Assembly: GCF_001544515.1 (NCBI RefSeq)
Contig: NZ_FCOL02000022.1
Span: 1-64,000, forward strand
Direction: 5' to 3'
Origin: Caballeronia terrestris
GTDB taxonomy: Bacteria > Pseudomonadota > Gammaproteobacteria > Burkholderiales > Burkholderiaceae
Length of the DNA stretch: 64,000 nt
A program made the position numbers and the translations under genes. Shown piece after piece: positions 55,833-64,000 of this stretch. Position 1 is the first letter of the stretch. The number at the start of each line of letters is the position of its first letter. The notes beneath the pieces are model-generated. The model was not told the origin of the DNA and searched no databases. It was given only the letters and a program-made list of their open reading frames with translations.

Positions 55833-56917
55833 TGTCCGCCATGATTACTGTCAACGTCGAGCTGGGCGAGCGCGCCTACCCCATCCACATCGGCGCCGAT
55901 CTGATCGGACAGACCGGGCTTTTTGCGCCGCACATCGCGGGGTCGTCGGTCGCGATCGTCACCAATTCCACCGTCGATCCGCTGTACGGCGACAATCTTC
56001 GCGCCGCGCTCGCGCCGCTCGGCAAGAAAGTGACGACCGTCGTCCTGCCCGACGGCGAAGCGCACAAGAACTGGGAAACGCTGAACCGCATCTTCGACGC
56101 TCTGCTGACCGAACGCGCCGATCGCAAGACGACGCTGATCGCGCTCGGCGGCGGTGTGGTCGGAGACATGACGGGTTTTGCCGCCGCCTGCTACATGCGC
56201 GGCGTGGCGTTCATCCAGGTGCCGACCACGCTGCTGTCGCAAGTCGATTCGTCGGTCGGCGGCAAAACCGGCATCAACCATCCGCTCGGCAAAAACATGA
56301 TCGGCGCGTTCTACCAGCCGCAAGCGGTGATCGCCGACATCGGCGTGTTGCGCAGCCTGCCGCAGCGCGAACTCGCGGCGGGCCTGGCCGAAGTCATCAA
56401 GACGGGCGCAATCGCCGACGCCGAATTCTTCCAGTGGATCGAAGCGAACATCGAGGCGCTCAACCGCTGCGACGCCACCGCTCTCGCGCACGCGGTCAAG
56501 CGCTCGTGCGAGATCAAGGCGTCGGTCGTGGCCGTTGACGAACGCGAAGGCGGCTTGCGCGCGATCCTCAACTTTGGCCACACGTTCGGCCACGCGATCG
56601 AAGCCGGCTTGGGCTACGGCGAGTGGCTGCACGGTGAGGCGGTTGGTTGCGGGATGGTGATGGCGGGCGATCTTTCGGTGCGGCTCGGCAGGCTCGACGA
56701 AGCGTCGCGCAAGCGTCTCGTCGACGTGATCGCAGCGGCGAACCTGCCGGTCAAGGCACCGACGCTCGGCGCGGACCGCTATGTCGACCTGATGAAGGTC
56801 GACAAGAAAGCGCAGGCGGGCGAGATCAAATTCATCCTGCTGACGCGCTTCGGCGACACGCAGATCACGACCGCGCCCGACGAAGCGGTGCGCGCGACGC
56901 TCGCGGCAAGCGTCTGA
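55832..56917 (+). CDS. aroB: 3-dehydroquinate synthase
   Basis: A 361-residue NAD- and metal-dependent enzyme that cyclises DAHP to 3-dehydroquinate. It shows the [19 protein letters not shown] nucleotide-binding block, the [20 protein letters not shown] substrate loop and the metal His residues in [11 protein letters not shown] and [11 protein letters not shown]. The ATG at 55832 overlaps the aroK stop; an ATG three codons on is an alternative. Confidence 0.96.
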   Translation: MSAMITVNVELGERAYPIHIGADLIGQTGLFAPHIAGSSVAIVTNSTVDPLYGDNLRAALAPLGKKVTTVVLPDGEAHKNWETLNRIFDALLTERADRKTTLIALGGGVVGDMTGFAAACYMRGVAFIQVPTTLLSQVDSSVGGKTGINHPLGKNMIGAFYQPQAVIADIGVLRSLPQRELAAGLAEVIKTGAIADAEFFQWIEANIEALNRCDATALAHAVKRSCEIKASVVAVDEREGGLRAILNFGHTFGHAIEAGLGYGEWLHGEAVGCGMVMAGDLSVRLGRLDEASRKRLVDVIAAANLPVKAPTLGADRYVDLMKVDKKAQAGEIKFILLTRFGDTQITTAPDEAVRATLAASV

Positions 56918-56959
56918 AGCGACGAGCGGCGGCCGGAACACGATGATGCGGAGCAGCCG

Positions 56960-58180
56960 GTGAGCGAAACAAAGCGTCAAATCTTCGTGGGCACGCCCAC
57001 CTCGTTCGCGATGGAGGCGCATCTCGCGCCGTACGCCGCTCACTCGGCGACATCGCGCGGGCGTCGTTATACGGAAGCGCCGCCCACCGCGCGCACCGAA
57101 TTCCAGCGTGATCGCGACCGCATCGTCCATTCCACGGCGTTTCGCCGGCTCGAATACAAGACGCAGGTCTTCGTGAACCATGAGGGCGACCTCTTTCGCA
57201 CGCGGCTCACGCACAGTCTCGAAGTGGCGCAGATCGCGCGGTCGGTGGCGCGCAACCTGCGCGTGAACGAAGACCTGGTCGAAGCGATTTCGCTCGCGCA
57301 CGATCTCGGGCACACGCCGTTCGGCCATGCGGGACAGGACGCGCTGCACGAATGCATGCGCGATCACGGCGGCTTCGAGCACAACCTGCAGAGCCTCGCA
57401 GTCGTCGATCAACTCGAAGAACACTACGGCGCGTTCAACGGCCTCAATCTCTGCTTCGAAACGCGCGAAGGCATTCTCAAGCATTGCTCGCGCGAAAACG
57501 CACGCAAGCTCGGCGATCTTGGCGAGCGGTTTTTGACGGGCCGCCAGCCGTCGATCGAAGCACAGATCGCGAACGTCGCCGACGAAATCGCGTACAACAA
57601 TCACGACGTCGACGACGGCCTGCGCTCCGGTTTCATCACGCTCGAGCAACTGGCCGACGTGAGCCTCTGGCACACGCATCACGAGGCGGCGCGAAGCGAG
57701 TATCCGCGCATCGACGGACGGCGGCTGATTCACGAGACGATTCGCCGGATCATCAACACGCTGATCGTCGACCTGATCGACACCACGAACGACAATCTCG
57801 CGCGCATCGCGCCCGAATCGCTCGACGACGTGCGCAATGCGCCGCCGCTCGTCGCGCACAGTGAGGAAGTCGCGGCGCAGGCCGCCGCGCTCAAGCGCTT
57901 CCTGTTCAAGAACCTGTATCGGCACTATCGCGTGATGCGCATGGCGAACAAGGCGCGGCGCGTCGTGACGGGCCTTTTCGGCGCGTTCACCGAAGACCCG
58001 CGTCTCTTGCCGCCGTCGTATCAGGCGCGCGGGCCGGTCGCGGAGGAGTCGGCGAACGACGCCGCCGGGCCTACGTACAACGGGTCGCAGGCGCGCCTGA
58101 TCGCACATTACATCGCGGGCATGACCGATCGGTACGCACTGAAGGAATATCAACGCCTGTTTGTCATCGACGATAACTAG
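56960..58180 (+). CDS. dgt: Deoxyguanosinetriphosphate triphosphohydrolase-like protein
   Basis: A 406-residue HD-domain dNTP triphosphohydrolase. Metal ligands are His85 ([10 protein letters not shown]), His114-Asp115 ([14 protein letters not shown]) and the Asp of [17 protein letters not shown]. Its homologs release triphosphate from dNTPs and help control nucleotide pools. The start is GTG at 56960 with a weak ribosome site; an in-frame ATG at 57011 is possible. It follows aroB by 42 nt. Confidence 0.92.
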   Translation: MSETKRQIFVGTPTSFAMEAHLAPYAAHSATSRGRRYTEAPPTARTEFQRDRDRIVHSTAFRRLEYKTQVFVNHEGDLFRTRLTHSLEVAQIARSVARNLRVNEDLVEAISLAHDLGHTPFGHAGQDALHECMRDHGGFEHNLQSLAVVDQLEEHYGAFNGLNLCFETREGILKHCSRENARKLGDLGERFLTGRQPSIEAQIANVADEIAYNNHDVDDGLRSGFITLEQLADVSLWHTHHEAARSEYPRIDGRRLIHETIRRIINTLIVDLIDTTNDNLARIAPESLDDVRNAPPLVAHSEEVAAQAAALKRFLFKNLYRHYRVMRMANKARRVVTGLFGAFTEDPRLLPPSYQARGPVAEESANDAAGPTYNGSQARLIAHYIAGMTDRYALKEYQRLFVIDDN

Positions 58181-58184
58181 AATC

Positions 58185-58212
58185 GGCGCTTTTGCAGTTC
58201 GACGGAAGCGCC
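58185..58212 (+). terminator. Possible dgt terminator hairpin
   Basis: GGCGCTT (58185-58191) pairs with AAGCGCC (58206-58212) around a 14-nt loop, 4 nt after the dgt stop. The tail is TCAATTTC, so termination would be weak. Confidence 0.35.
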
Positions 58213-58245
58213 TCAATTTCAACAACGCAACTACGTTGCATGGGA

Positions 58246-58276
58246 CCAGAGTAAGCGCGTGCGGCCAGAGTAAGCG
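58246..58276 (+). repeat. Two direct repeats upstream of ugpB
   Basis: The 12-mer CCAGAGTAAGCG occurs at 58246-58257 and 58265-58276, 19 bp apart, 40 nt before the ugpB start. The spacing is close to two helix turns and may be a regulator site. No PhoB box or good sigma70 promoter is evident nearby. Confidence 0.6.
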
Positions 58277-58315
58277 GGCCGACAGCGCCAACGCTGGTCG
58301 ACAGGAGACACATCG

Positions 58316-59641
58316 ATGAGTTTCAAGCCCTTGTTCCGCTCGATTTCGGCGGCCGCCGTCCTGACTTTCAGCGCCGTGAACGCCGCGCAAGCCGCGACGG
58401 AAGTCCAGTTCTGGCACGCGATGGAAGCCGCGCTCGGCGAACGCGTGAATGACATCGCCAACGATTTCAATGCGTCGCAAAGCGACTACAAGATCGTGCC
58501 GGTGTTCAAGGGCACCTACGACCAGACGCTCGCCGCGGGCATCGCGGCGTATCGCAGCGGCAACGCGCCCGCGATCCTGCAAGTGTACGAAGTCGGCACG
58601 GCCACGATGATGCAGGCGAAGAAGGCGGTCATCCCGGTCTCGGACGTGTTCAAGCAGGCCGGCGTCCCGCTCGACGAAAAGGCGTTCGTGCCGACCATCT
58701 CCGGCTACTACAGCGACGCGAAGACCGGCCACCTGATCTCGATGCCGTTCAACAGCTCGACGCCCGTCCTCTACTACAACAAGGAAGCGTTCAAGAAGGC
58801 CGGGCTCGATCCGAACCAGCCGCCCAAGACGTGGGCCGACGTCGAAGCCGATGCGAAGAAGCTGAAGGCATCGGGATTGTCGTGCGGTTATTCGTCGGGA
58901 TGGCAAAGCTGGATTCAGCTCGAGAACTACAGCGCGTGGCACGCCGCGCCGTTCGCGACGCAGAACAACGGCTTCAACGGCCCCGACGCCAAGCTCGAAT
59001 TCAACAAGCCGCTGCAGGTCGCGCACATCCAGTTCCTGCAGGACATGGCGAAGGAAGGCACGTTCACCTATGTCGGCCGCAAGGACGAACCGGTGTCGAA
59101 GTTCTATAGCGGCGACTGCGGGATCATCACGAACTCGTCGGGCTCGCGCGCGACGATCAAGAAATACGCGAAGTTCGATTTCGGCGTCGGCATGATGCCG
59201 TACGACGCGAACGTGAAGGGCTCGCCGCAAAACGCGATCATCGGCGGCGCGAGTCTCTGGGTGCTCGCGGGCAAGGACCCGGCGGTGTACAAGGGCGTCG
59301 CGAAATTCCTCGCGTATCTGAGCTCGCCGCCCGTCGCGGCGAAGTGGCATCAGGACACGGGCTACCTGCCGGTCACGACCGCCGCGTATGAACTGACGCA
59401 AAAAGACGGCTTTTACGACAAGAACCCCGGCGCCGATGTCGCGATCAGGCAGATGCTGAACAAGCCGCCGCTCGCGTACACGAAGGGTTTGCGGCTCGGC
59501 AACATGCCGCAGATCCGCACGGTGGTCGACGAAGAACTTGAGCAGGTTTGGGCGCAGAAGAAGTCGCCGAAGGAAGCGCTCGATTCATCGGTCACGCGCG
59601 GCGACGAGTTGCTGCGACGCTTCGAAAAAGCGGGCAGCTAA
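58316..59641 (+). CDS. ugpB: Glycerol-3-phosphate ABC transporter substrate-binding protein
   Basis: A 441-residue periplasmic solute-binding protein. The signal peptide (1-27) ends AAQA, and the mature part starts [18 protein letters not shown]. The [20 protein letters not shown] and [20 protein letters not shown] blocks match UgpB, which binds sn-glycerol 3-phosphate and its diesters. An ACAGGAGA site precedes the ATG. It is the first gene of the ugp operon. Confidence 0.94.
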   Translation: MSFKPLFRSISAAAVLTFSAVNAAQAATEVQFWHAMEAALGERVNDIANDFNASQSDYKIVPVFKGTYDQTLAAGIAAYRSGNAPAILQVYEVGTATMMQAKKAVIPVSDVFKQAGVPLDEKAFVPTISGYYSDAKTGHLISMPFNSSTPVLYYNKEAFKKAGLDPNQPPKTWADVEADAKKLKASGLSCGYSSGWQSWIQLENYSAWHAAPFATQNNGFNGPDAKLEFNKPLQVAHIQFLQDMAKEGTFTYVGRKDEPVSKFYSGDCGIITNSSGSRATIKKYAKFDFGVGMMPYDANVKGSPQNAIIGGASLWVLAGKDPAVYKGVAKFLAYLSSPPVAAKWHQDTGYLPVTTAAYELTQKDGFYDKNPGADVAIRQMLNKPPLAYTKGLRLGNMPQIRTVVDEELEQVWAQKKSPKEALDSSVTRGDELLRRFEKAGS

Positions 59642-59652
59642 GCAGCGGTCCC

Positions 59653-59678
59653 CGGCCGCGCCCGATCGGGCGCGGCCG
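59653..59678 (+). other. Perfect palindrome between ugpB and ugpA
   Basis: A 26-bp perfect palindrome (centre at 59665/59666, arms CGGCCGCGCCCGA) lies 11 nt after the ugpB stop. In RNA it is a very stable hairpin without a T run. Such intercistronic hairpins after binding-protein genes usually protect the upstream mRNA and lower expression of the membrane subunits. Confidence 0.75.
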
Positions 59679-59704
59679 TTCCTTTCGCGCATCAGGATCA
59701 GTCG

Positions 59705-60589
59705 ATGGAAAAGCGGTCTCGTTTCAACACGAGCGTGTTGCCGTACCTGCTGGTCGCGCCGCAGCTCGCGATCACGGCATTTTTCTTTCTATGGCCTGCG
59801 GGCGAGGCGCTCTGGCAGGCCACGCAGAGCCAGGACGCGTTCGGCACGTCGAGCGAATTCGTCGGGCTCGCCAACTTCAAGCAGCTTTTCAACGATCCGC
59901 TGTATCTGTCGTCGTTCAATACGACGCTGATCTTCTGCTCTCTCGTCACCGTGTCGGGGCTCGTGATCTCGCTCCTGCTCGCCGCGTGCGCTGATCGCGT
60001 CACGCGTGGCGCGAAGGCGTATCAGACGCTTCTGATCTGGCCGTACGCCGTCGCGCCCGCGATCGCCGCCGTGCTGTGGTCGTTCCTGTTCAACCCGAGC
60101 ATCGGCCTCGTAACGTACGCGCTCTCGAAATACGGCATCGTGTGGAATCACGCGCTGAACGGCTCGCAGGCGATGTTTCTCGTCGTGCTTGCGTCAGTGT
60201 GGAAGCAGGTGAGCTACAACTTCCTGTTCTTCTACGCGGGCCTGCAAGCGATTCCGCGCTCGCTGATCGAAGCCGCCGCCATCGACGGTGCCGGTCCCGT
60301 GCGGCGTTTTTTCGGCATCGCGTTGCCGCTCCTTTCGCCGACGAGTTTCTTCCTGCTCGTCGTCAATCTCGTCTATGCGTTCTTCGATACCTTCCCCGTC
60401 ATCGACGCAGCCACCGGCGGCGGCCCCGCCCAATCGACGAAGACGCTCATCTACAAGATCTTCGCCGAAGGCTTCCAGGGCCTCGACATCGGCAGTTCGG
60501 GCGCGCAGTCGGTCGTGCTGATGGCGATCGTCGTTGGCCTGACGGTCGTGCAGTTCCGCTTCATCGAGCGCAGGGTGCAATATTCATGA
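59705..60589 (+). CDS. ugpA: Glycerol-3-phosphate ABC transporter permease UgpA
   Basis: A 294-residue inner-membrane permease with six predicted helices. The coupling EAA loop [20 protein letters not shown] (about 196-215) contacts UgpC. It begins [20 protein letters not shown]. The stop overlaps the ugpE ATG. Confidence 0.95.
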   Translation: MEKRSRFNTSVLPYLLVAPQLAITAFFFLWPAGEALWQATQSQDAFGTSSEFVGLANFKQLFNDPLYLSSFNTTLIFCSLVTVSGLVISLLLAACADRVTRGAKAYQTLLIWPYAVAPAIAAVLWSFLFNPSIGLVTYALSKYGIVWNHALNGSQAMFLVVLASVWKQVSYNFLFFYAGLQAIPRSLIEAAAIDGAGPVRRFFGIALPLLSPTSFFLLVVNLVYAFFDTFPVIDAATGGGPAQSTKTLIYKIFAEGFQGLDIGSSGAQSVVLMAIVVGLTVVQFRFIERRVQYS

Positions 60590-61431
60590 TCGAGAATCGC
60601 CGCGGTTTCGACATCTTCTGCCACGCCGTGCTGATCGTGGGCGTGTTGCTCGTCGTGTTTCCGGTCTACGTCGCGTTCTGCGCGGCCACGATGAACGACA
60701 AGGAAGTGTTCAGCGTGCCGCTTTCGCTGATCCCGAGCACGCATCTGTTCGAGAACATCGCGAACATCTGGACGCGCGGCAGCGGCAACGCCGCCGCGCC
60801 GTTCGGCCGCATGCTGCTGAACAGCCTCGTGATGGCGCTCGTGATCTCGATCGGCAAGATCGCTGTTTCGATGATCTCCGCGTATGCCATCGTCTTCTTC
60901 CGCTTTCCGTTCAAGAATCTCGCGTTCTGGCTGATCTTCGTCACGTTGATGTTGCCAGTCGAAGTGCGTATTTTCCCGACGGTGCAAGTCGTATCGTCGA
61001 TGCATCTTTCGAACACGTATGCCGGCCTCACGCTGCCGCTGATCGCTTCGGCGACGGCAACGTTCCTCTTCCGCCAGTTCTTCATGACGCTGCCCGACGA
61101 GCTGATGGAGGCGGCGCGCATCGACGGCGCGGGGCCGCTGCGTTTCTTTTGGGACGTCGTGCTGCCGCTTTCGAAGACGAACATCGCCGCGCTCTTCGTG
61201 ATCACGTTCATCTACGGCTGGAACCAGTATCTGTGGCCGATCCTGATCACGAGCCAGCAGTCGCTGCAGACGGCGGTGGTCGGCATCAAGAGCATGATCG
61301 CTTCCGGCGACACCGCCACCGAATGGCACCTCGTCATGAGCGCGACGCTGCTCGCGATGCTGCCGCCGCTCGCCGTCGTGCTGACGATGCAGCGCTGGTT
61401 CGTGCGCGGCCTCGTCGATTCCGAAAAATAA
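60586..61431 (+). CDS. ugpE: Glycerol-3-phosphate ABC transporter permease UgpE
   Basis: A 281-residue permease, partner of UgpA. The ATG at 60586 overlaps the ugpA stop by four bases and gives [19 protein letters not shown]. Six helices and the EAA loop [19 protein letters not shown] (about 175-193) are present. Confidence 0.95.
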   Translation: MIENRRGFDIFCHAVLIVGVLLVVFPVYVAFCAATMNDKEVFSVPLSLIPSTHLFENIANIWTRGSGNAAAPFGRMLLNSLVMALVISIGKIAVSMISAYAIVFFRFPFKNLAFWLIFVTLMLPVEVRIFPTVQVVSSMHLSNTYAGLTLPLIASATATFLFRQFFMTLPDELMEAARIDGAGPLRFFWDVVLPLSKTNIAALFVITFIYGWNQYLWPILITSQQSLQTAVVGIKSMIASGDTATEWHLVMSATLLAMLPPLAVVLTMQRWFVRGLVDSEK

Positions 61432-61447
61432 CTGGAGACCTGACCTC

Positions 61448-61759
61448 ATGATTCTCGAGATTGCGCAGTTGCCGGTGAAGGCCGGCGAGAAGGCCGCGTT
61501 CGAAGCCGCCTTCGAAGAAGCGCAGAAGATCATCGCCGCGCAACCCGGCTACCGTTCGCACGAACTGGTGCGCGGCGCCGATGCCGGCAACGGCTCGCGC
61601 TACGTGTTGCTCGTGCGCTGGGATTCGGTCGAGGCGCACGATCCGGGCTTTCGCCAGTCCGCCGACTACCAGAAGTGGCGCGAGCAACTGCATCGTTTCT
61701 ACGAACCCGGCATCGCCGTCGCGCATTTCGCGACGGTCGCGGGCGCGCTGGAAGGCTAG
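61448..61759 (+). CDS. Antibiotic biosynthesis monooxygenase (ABM) domain protein
   Basis: A 103-residue dimeric alpha/beta-barrel (ABM) protein. It begins MILEIAQLPVKAGEKAAFEA and contains QPGYRSHELVRG and a C-terminal FRQSADYQKWREQLHRFYEP segment typical of YgiN-like and heme-degrading-like members. Its substrate is unknown. It sits in the ugp operon, 16 nt after ugpE and 3 nt before ugpC, with a TGGAGACCTGACC ribosome region, so it is cotranscribed. This is not part of the E. coli ugp operon. Confidence 0.85.
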   Translation: MILEIAQLPVKAGEKAAFEAAFEEAQKIIAAQPGYRSHELVRGADAGNGSRYVLLVRWDSVEAHDPGFRQSADYQKWREQLHRFYEPGIAVAHFATVAGALEG

Positions 61760-61762
61760 CCG

Positions 61763-62848
<1,086 letters not shown>

Positions 62849-62867
62849 AGGGGAAGGAGACGCGATC

Positions 62868-63611
62868 ATGAGAACCTGGCCTTATCCGTGCGTCGTCGCG
62901 CATCGCGGCGGCGGCAAGCTCGCGCCGGAAAACACCCTGGAAGCGATCGATACCGGGGCGCGGCTCGGTCTGAAGATGATCGAATTCGACGCGAAGCTGT
63001 CAGCGGACGACGTCGCTTTCCTCCTGCACGACGATGACGTCGATCGGACGTCGAACGGGCACGGCGCGGCGAAGTCGATGAGCTATGCGCAGATCGCGCA
63101 GCTAGACGCAGGAAGCTGGTTCGACGCGACGTTTGCTGGCGCGCGTATGCCGACGCTGGAGCAAGTGGCGGCGCGTTGCAAAAAGCACGGACTTTCGGCA
63201 AATGTCGAGATCAAGCCGTGCGAAGGGCGCGACGTGGACACCGGGCGGATCGTGGCGCAGGAATCGGCGCGCCTGTGGTCCGATGCCGAACCGGCGCCGC
63301 TGTTGTCATCGTTTTCCTACGCGGCGTTAGAAGCCGCACGCGATGCCGCGCCCGACCTGCCGCGCGGAATGCTGTATGGCGAGATTCCGCACGACTGGCA
63401 GGCGCAGACGGCGGCCCTCGCGTGCGTGTCGCTGCACGCGGACCACCGGAAGCTGACCGAAGCCCTGGTCGCGCAGATCAAGGACTCGGGGCTGCGGATT
63501 CTGGCCTATACCGTCAACGATCCCGAGCGCGCGCGGCTGCTCGCGCGCTGGGGCGTCGATGCGATCTGCACGGACCGCATCGACATTATCGGCGCAGATT
63601 TCGTCGAATAG
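62868..63611 (+). CDS. ugpQ: Glycerophosphodiester phosphodiesterase
   Basis: A 247-residue cytoplasmic GDPD enzyme that hydrolyses glycerophosphodiesters to glycerol 3-phosphate and an alcohol. Catalytic and metal residues are His12-Arg13 (AHRGGGKLAPENT), Glu39, Asp41 and His54 (FLLHDDDVDRTSNG). The ATG at 62868 follows GGGAAGGAGA. It is the last gene of the ugp operon, so imported diesters can be cleaved at once. Confidence 0.94.
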   Translation: MRTWPYPCVVAHRGGGKLAPENTLEAIDTGARLGLKMIEFDAKLSADDVAFLLHDDDVDRTSNGHGAAKSMSYAQIAQLDAGSWFDATFAGARMPTLEQVAARCKKHGLSANVEIKPCEGRDVDTGRIVAQESARLWSDAEPAPLLSSFSYAALEAARDAAPDLPRGMLYGEIPHDWQAQTAALACVSLHADHRKLTEALVAQIKDSGLRILAYTVNDPERARLLARWGVDAICTDRIDIIGADFVE

Positions 63612-63624
63612 GACGCGCGTGCTG

Positions 63625-64000
63625 CTACGAGCGCACGCGTGCGAGCAAGACACCCGCAACCAGTGCCAAACCGCCCACGAGCGCGATGGTCTGCCACGGC
63701 TTTTCGTGAATGTAGGCATCGGCGTCGGAAAGCGCGGCGTTCGCGCGTTGGCGCATTGCGAGATGCGTGTCGTTCAGACGCGAGCGCGCCGTATCGATGC
63801 GGCGCCCCAGCTGCGCCCTCAGGGCGGCGACATCGGCCTGCGTGCCGTCGGCGAGCGTGGATTCGAGTTCGGACAGCAGCGTGCGCAATTCGACGCCGAT
63901 ATCCTCGGCTGCTTCGCGTCCGTGGCGCGCGATACGACGGGCGCGACGGCTCGTCGAATTCCATGAATCTCCGATGGCGCCGCGCGTATTGGGAAGTGCA
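63625..64000 (-). CDS. DUF883 family protein, ElaB/YqjD-like (5' end outside window)
   Basis: The reading frame is open from 63625 to the right edge of the window and encodes at least 125 residues, so the true start lies at or beyond 64000. The visible part includes ARHGREAAEDIGVEL, a helical ARLRAQL-type region, and the C-terminal membrane anchor IHEKPWQTIALVGGLALVAG, all typical of ribosome-associated, membrane-anchored ElaB/YqjD/YgaM proteins. It is convergent with ugpQ, 13 nt away, with a 7-bp hairpin (CGCGTGC/GCACGCG, 63616-63639) at the junction. Confidence 0.88.
   Translation of the reverse strand, partial: ALPNTRGAIGDSWNSTSRRARRIARHGREAAEDIGVELRTLLSELESTLADGTQADVAALRAQLGRRIDTARSRLNDTHLAMRQRANAALSDADAYIHEKPWQTIALVGGLALVAGVLLARVRS

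Noticed and set aside
58155-58170. TTGTCAT near the end of dgt as a PhoB half-site for ugp
   Set aside because: Only one half-site is seen, inside the dgt coding region, without the second repeat 11 nt away.

Overview
The window is a 64 kb piece of a GC-rich betaproteobacterial chromosome. Gene content and order, and protein details such as the long basic tail on ribosomal protein S3, a Mg-type HemB, and mrcA divergent from pilMNOQ-aroK-aroB, point to Burkholderia sensu lato (Burkholderia, Paraburkholderia or Caballeronia). It is core genome. I see no insertion sequence, phage, CRISPR array or integrase.

Layout. 1-322: end of an rRNA operon (23S-5S spacer, 5S rRNA, terminator). 379-5646: a strong sigma70 promoter, tRNA-Tyr, -Gly and -Thr, tuf1, tRNA-Trp, then secE-nusG-rplK-rplA-rplJ-rplL. 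5963-14417: rpoB-rpoC and a terminator. 14519-16366: recQ. 16409-21087: the str operon (rpsL-rpsG-fusA-tuf2). 21227-35866: the fused S10, spc and alpha operons, rpsJ to rplQ, including secY, infA, the 38-codon rpmJ and rpoA. Together these supply most of the ribosomal proteins, the three large RNA polymerase subunits, the main elongation factors and the SecYE core.

36034-46574: envelope thiol, haem and cytochrome functions. These are cutA-dsbD, hemB and engB (minus strand), a cytochrome c4, the System II cytochrome c assembly pair ResB/CcsB, and the MsrPQ periplasmic methionine sulfoxide repair system. 46626-48547: lysA and lptM (minus strand) and cyaY. 48586-58180: mrcA (PBP1A, minus strand) diverging from pilM-pilN-pilO(P)-pilQ, followed by aroK, aroB and dgt. 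58316-63611: a ugp glycerol-3-phosphate import operon (ugpB, ugpA, ugpE, an ABM-domain gene, ugpC, ugpQ). The window ends inside a minus-strand DUF883 gene.

Most interesting signals. (1) A candidate 107-nt small RNA on the plus strand between hemB and engB, with a CCUCC (anti-Shine-Dalgarno) hairpin loop and a textbook terminator. (2) Three internal promoters of the ribosomal-protein supercluster (before rplC, rplN and rplQ) each have their -10 element in or at the loop of a perfect inverted repeat, two of them terminator-like. (3) The two tuf genes differ at only two visible bases, one of which turns Glu71 into Lys in tuf1. (4) PilO carries a PilP-like C-terminal segment and no separate pilP exists. 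(5) An ABM-domain gene lies inside the ugp operon.
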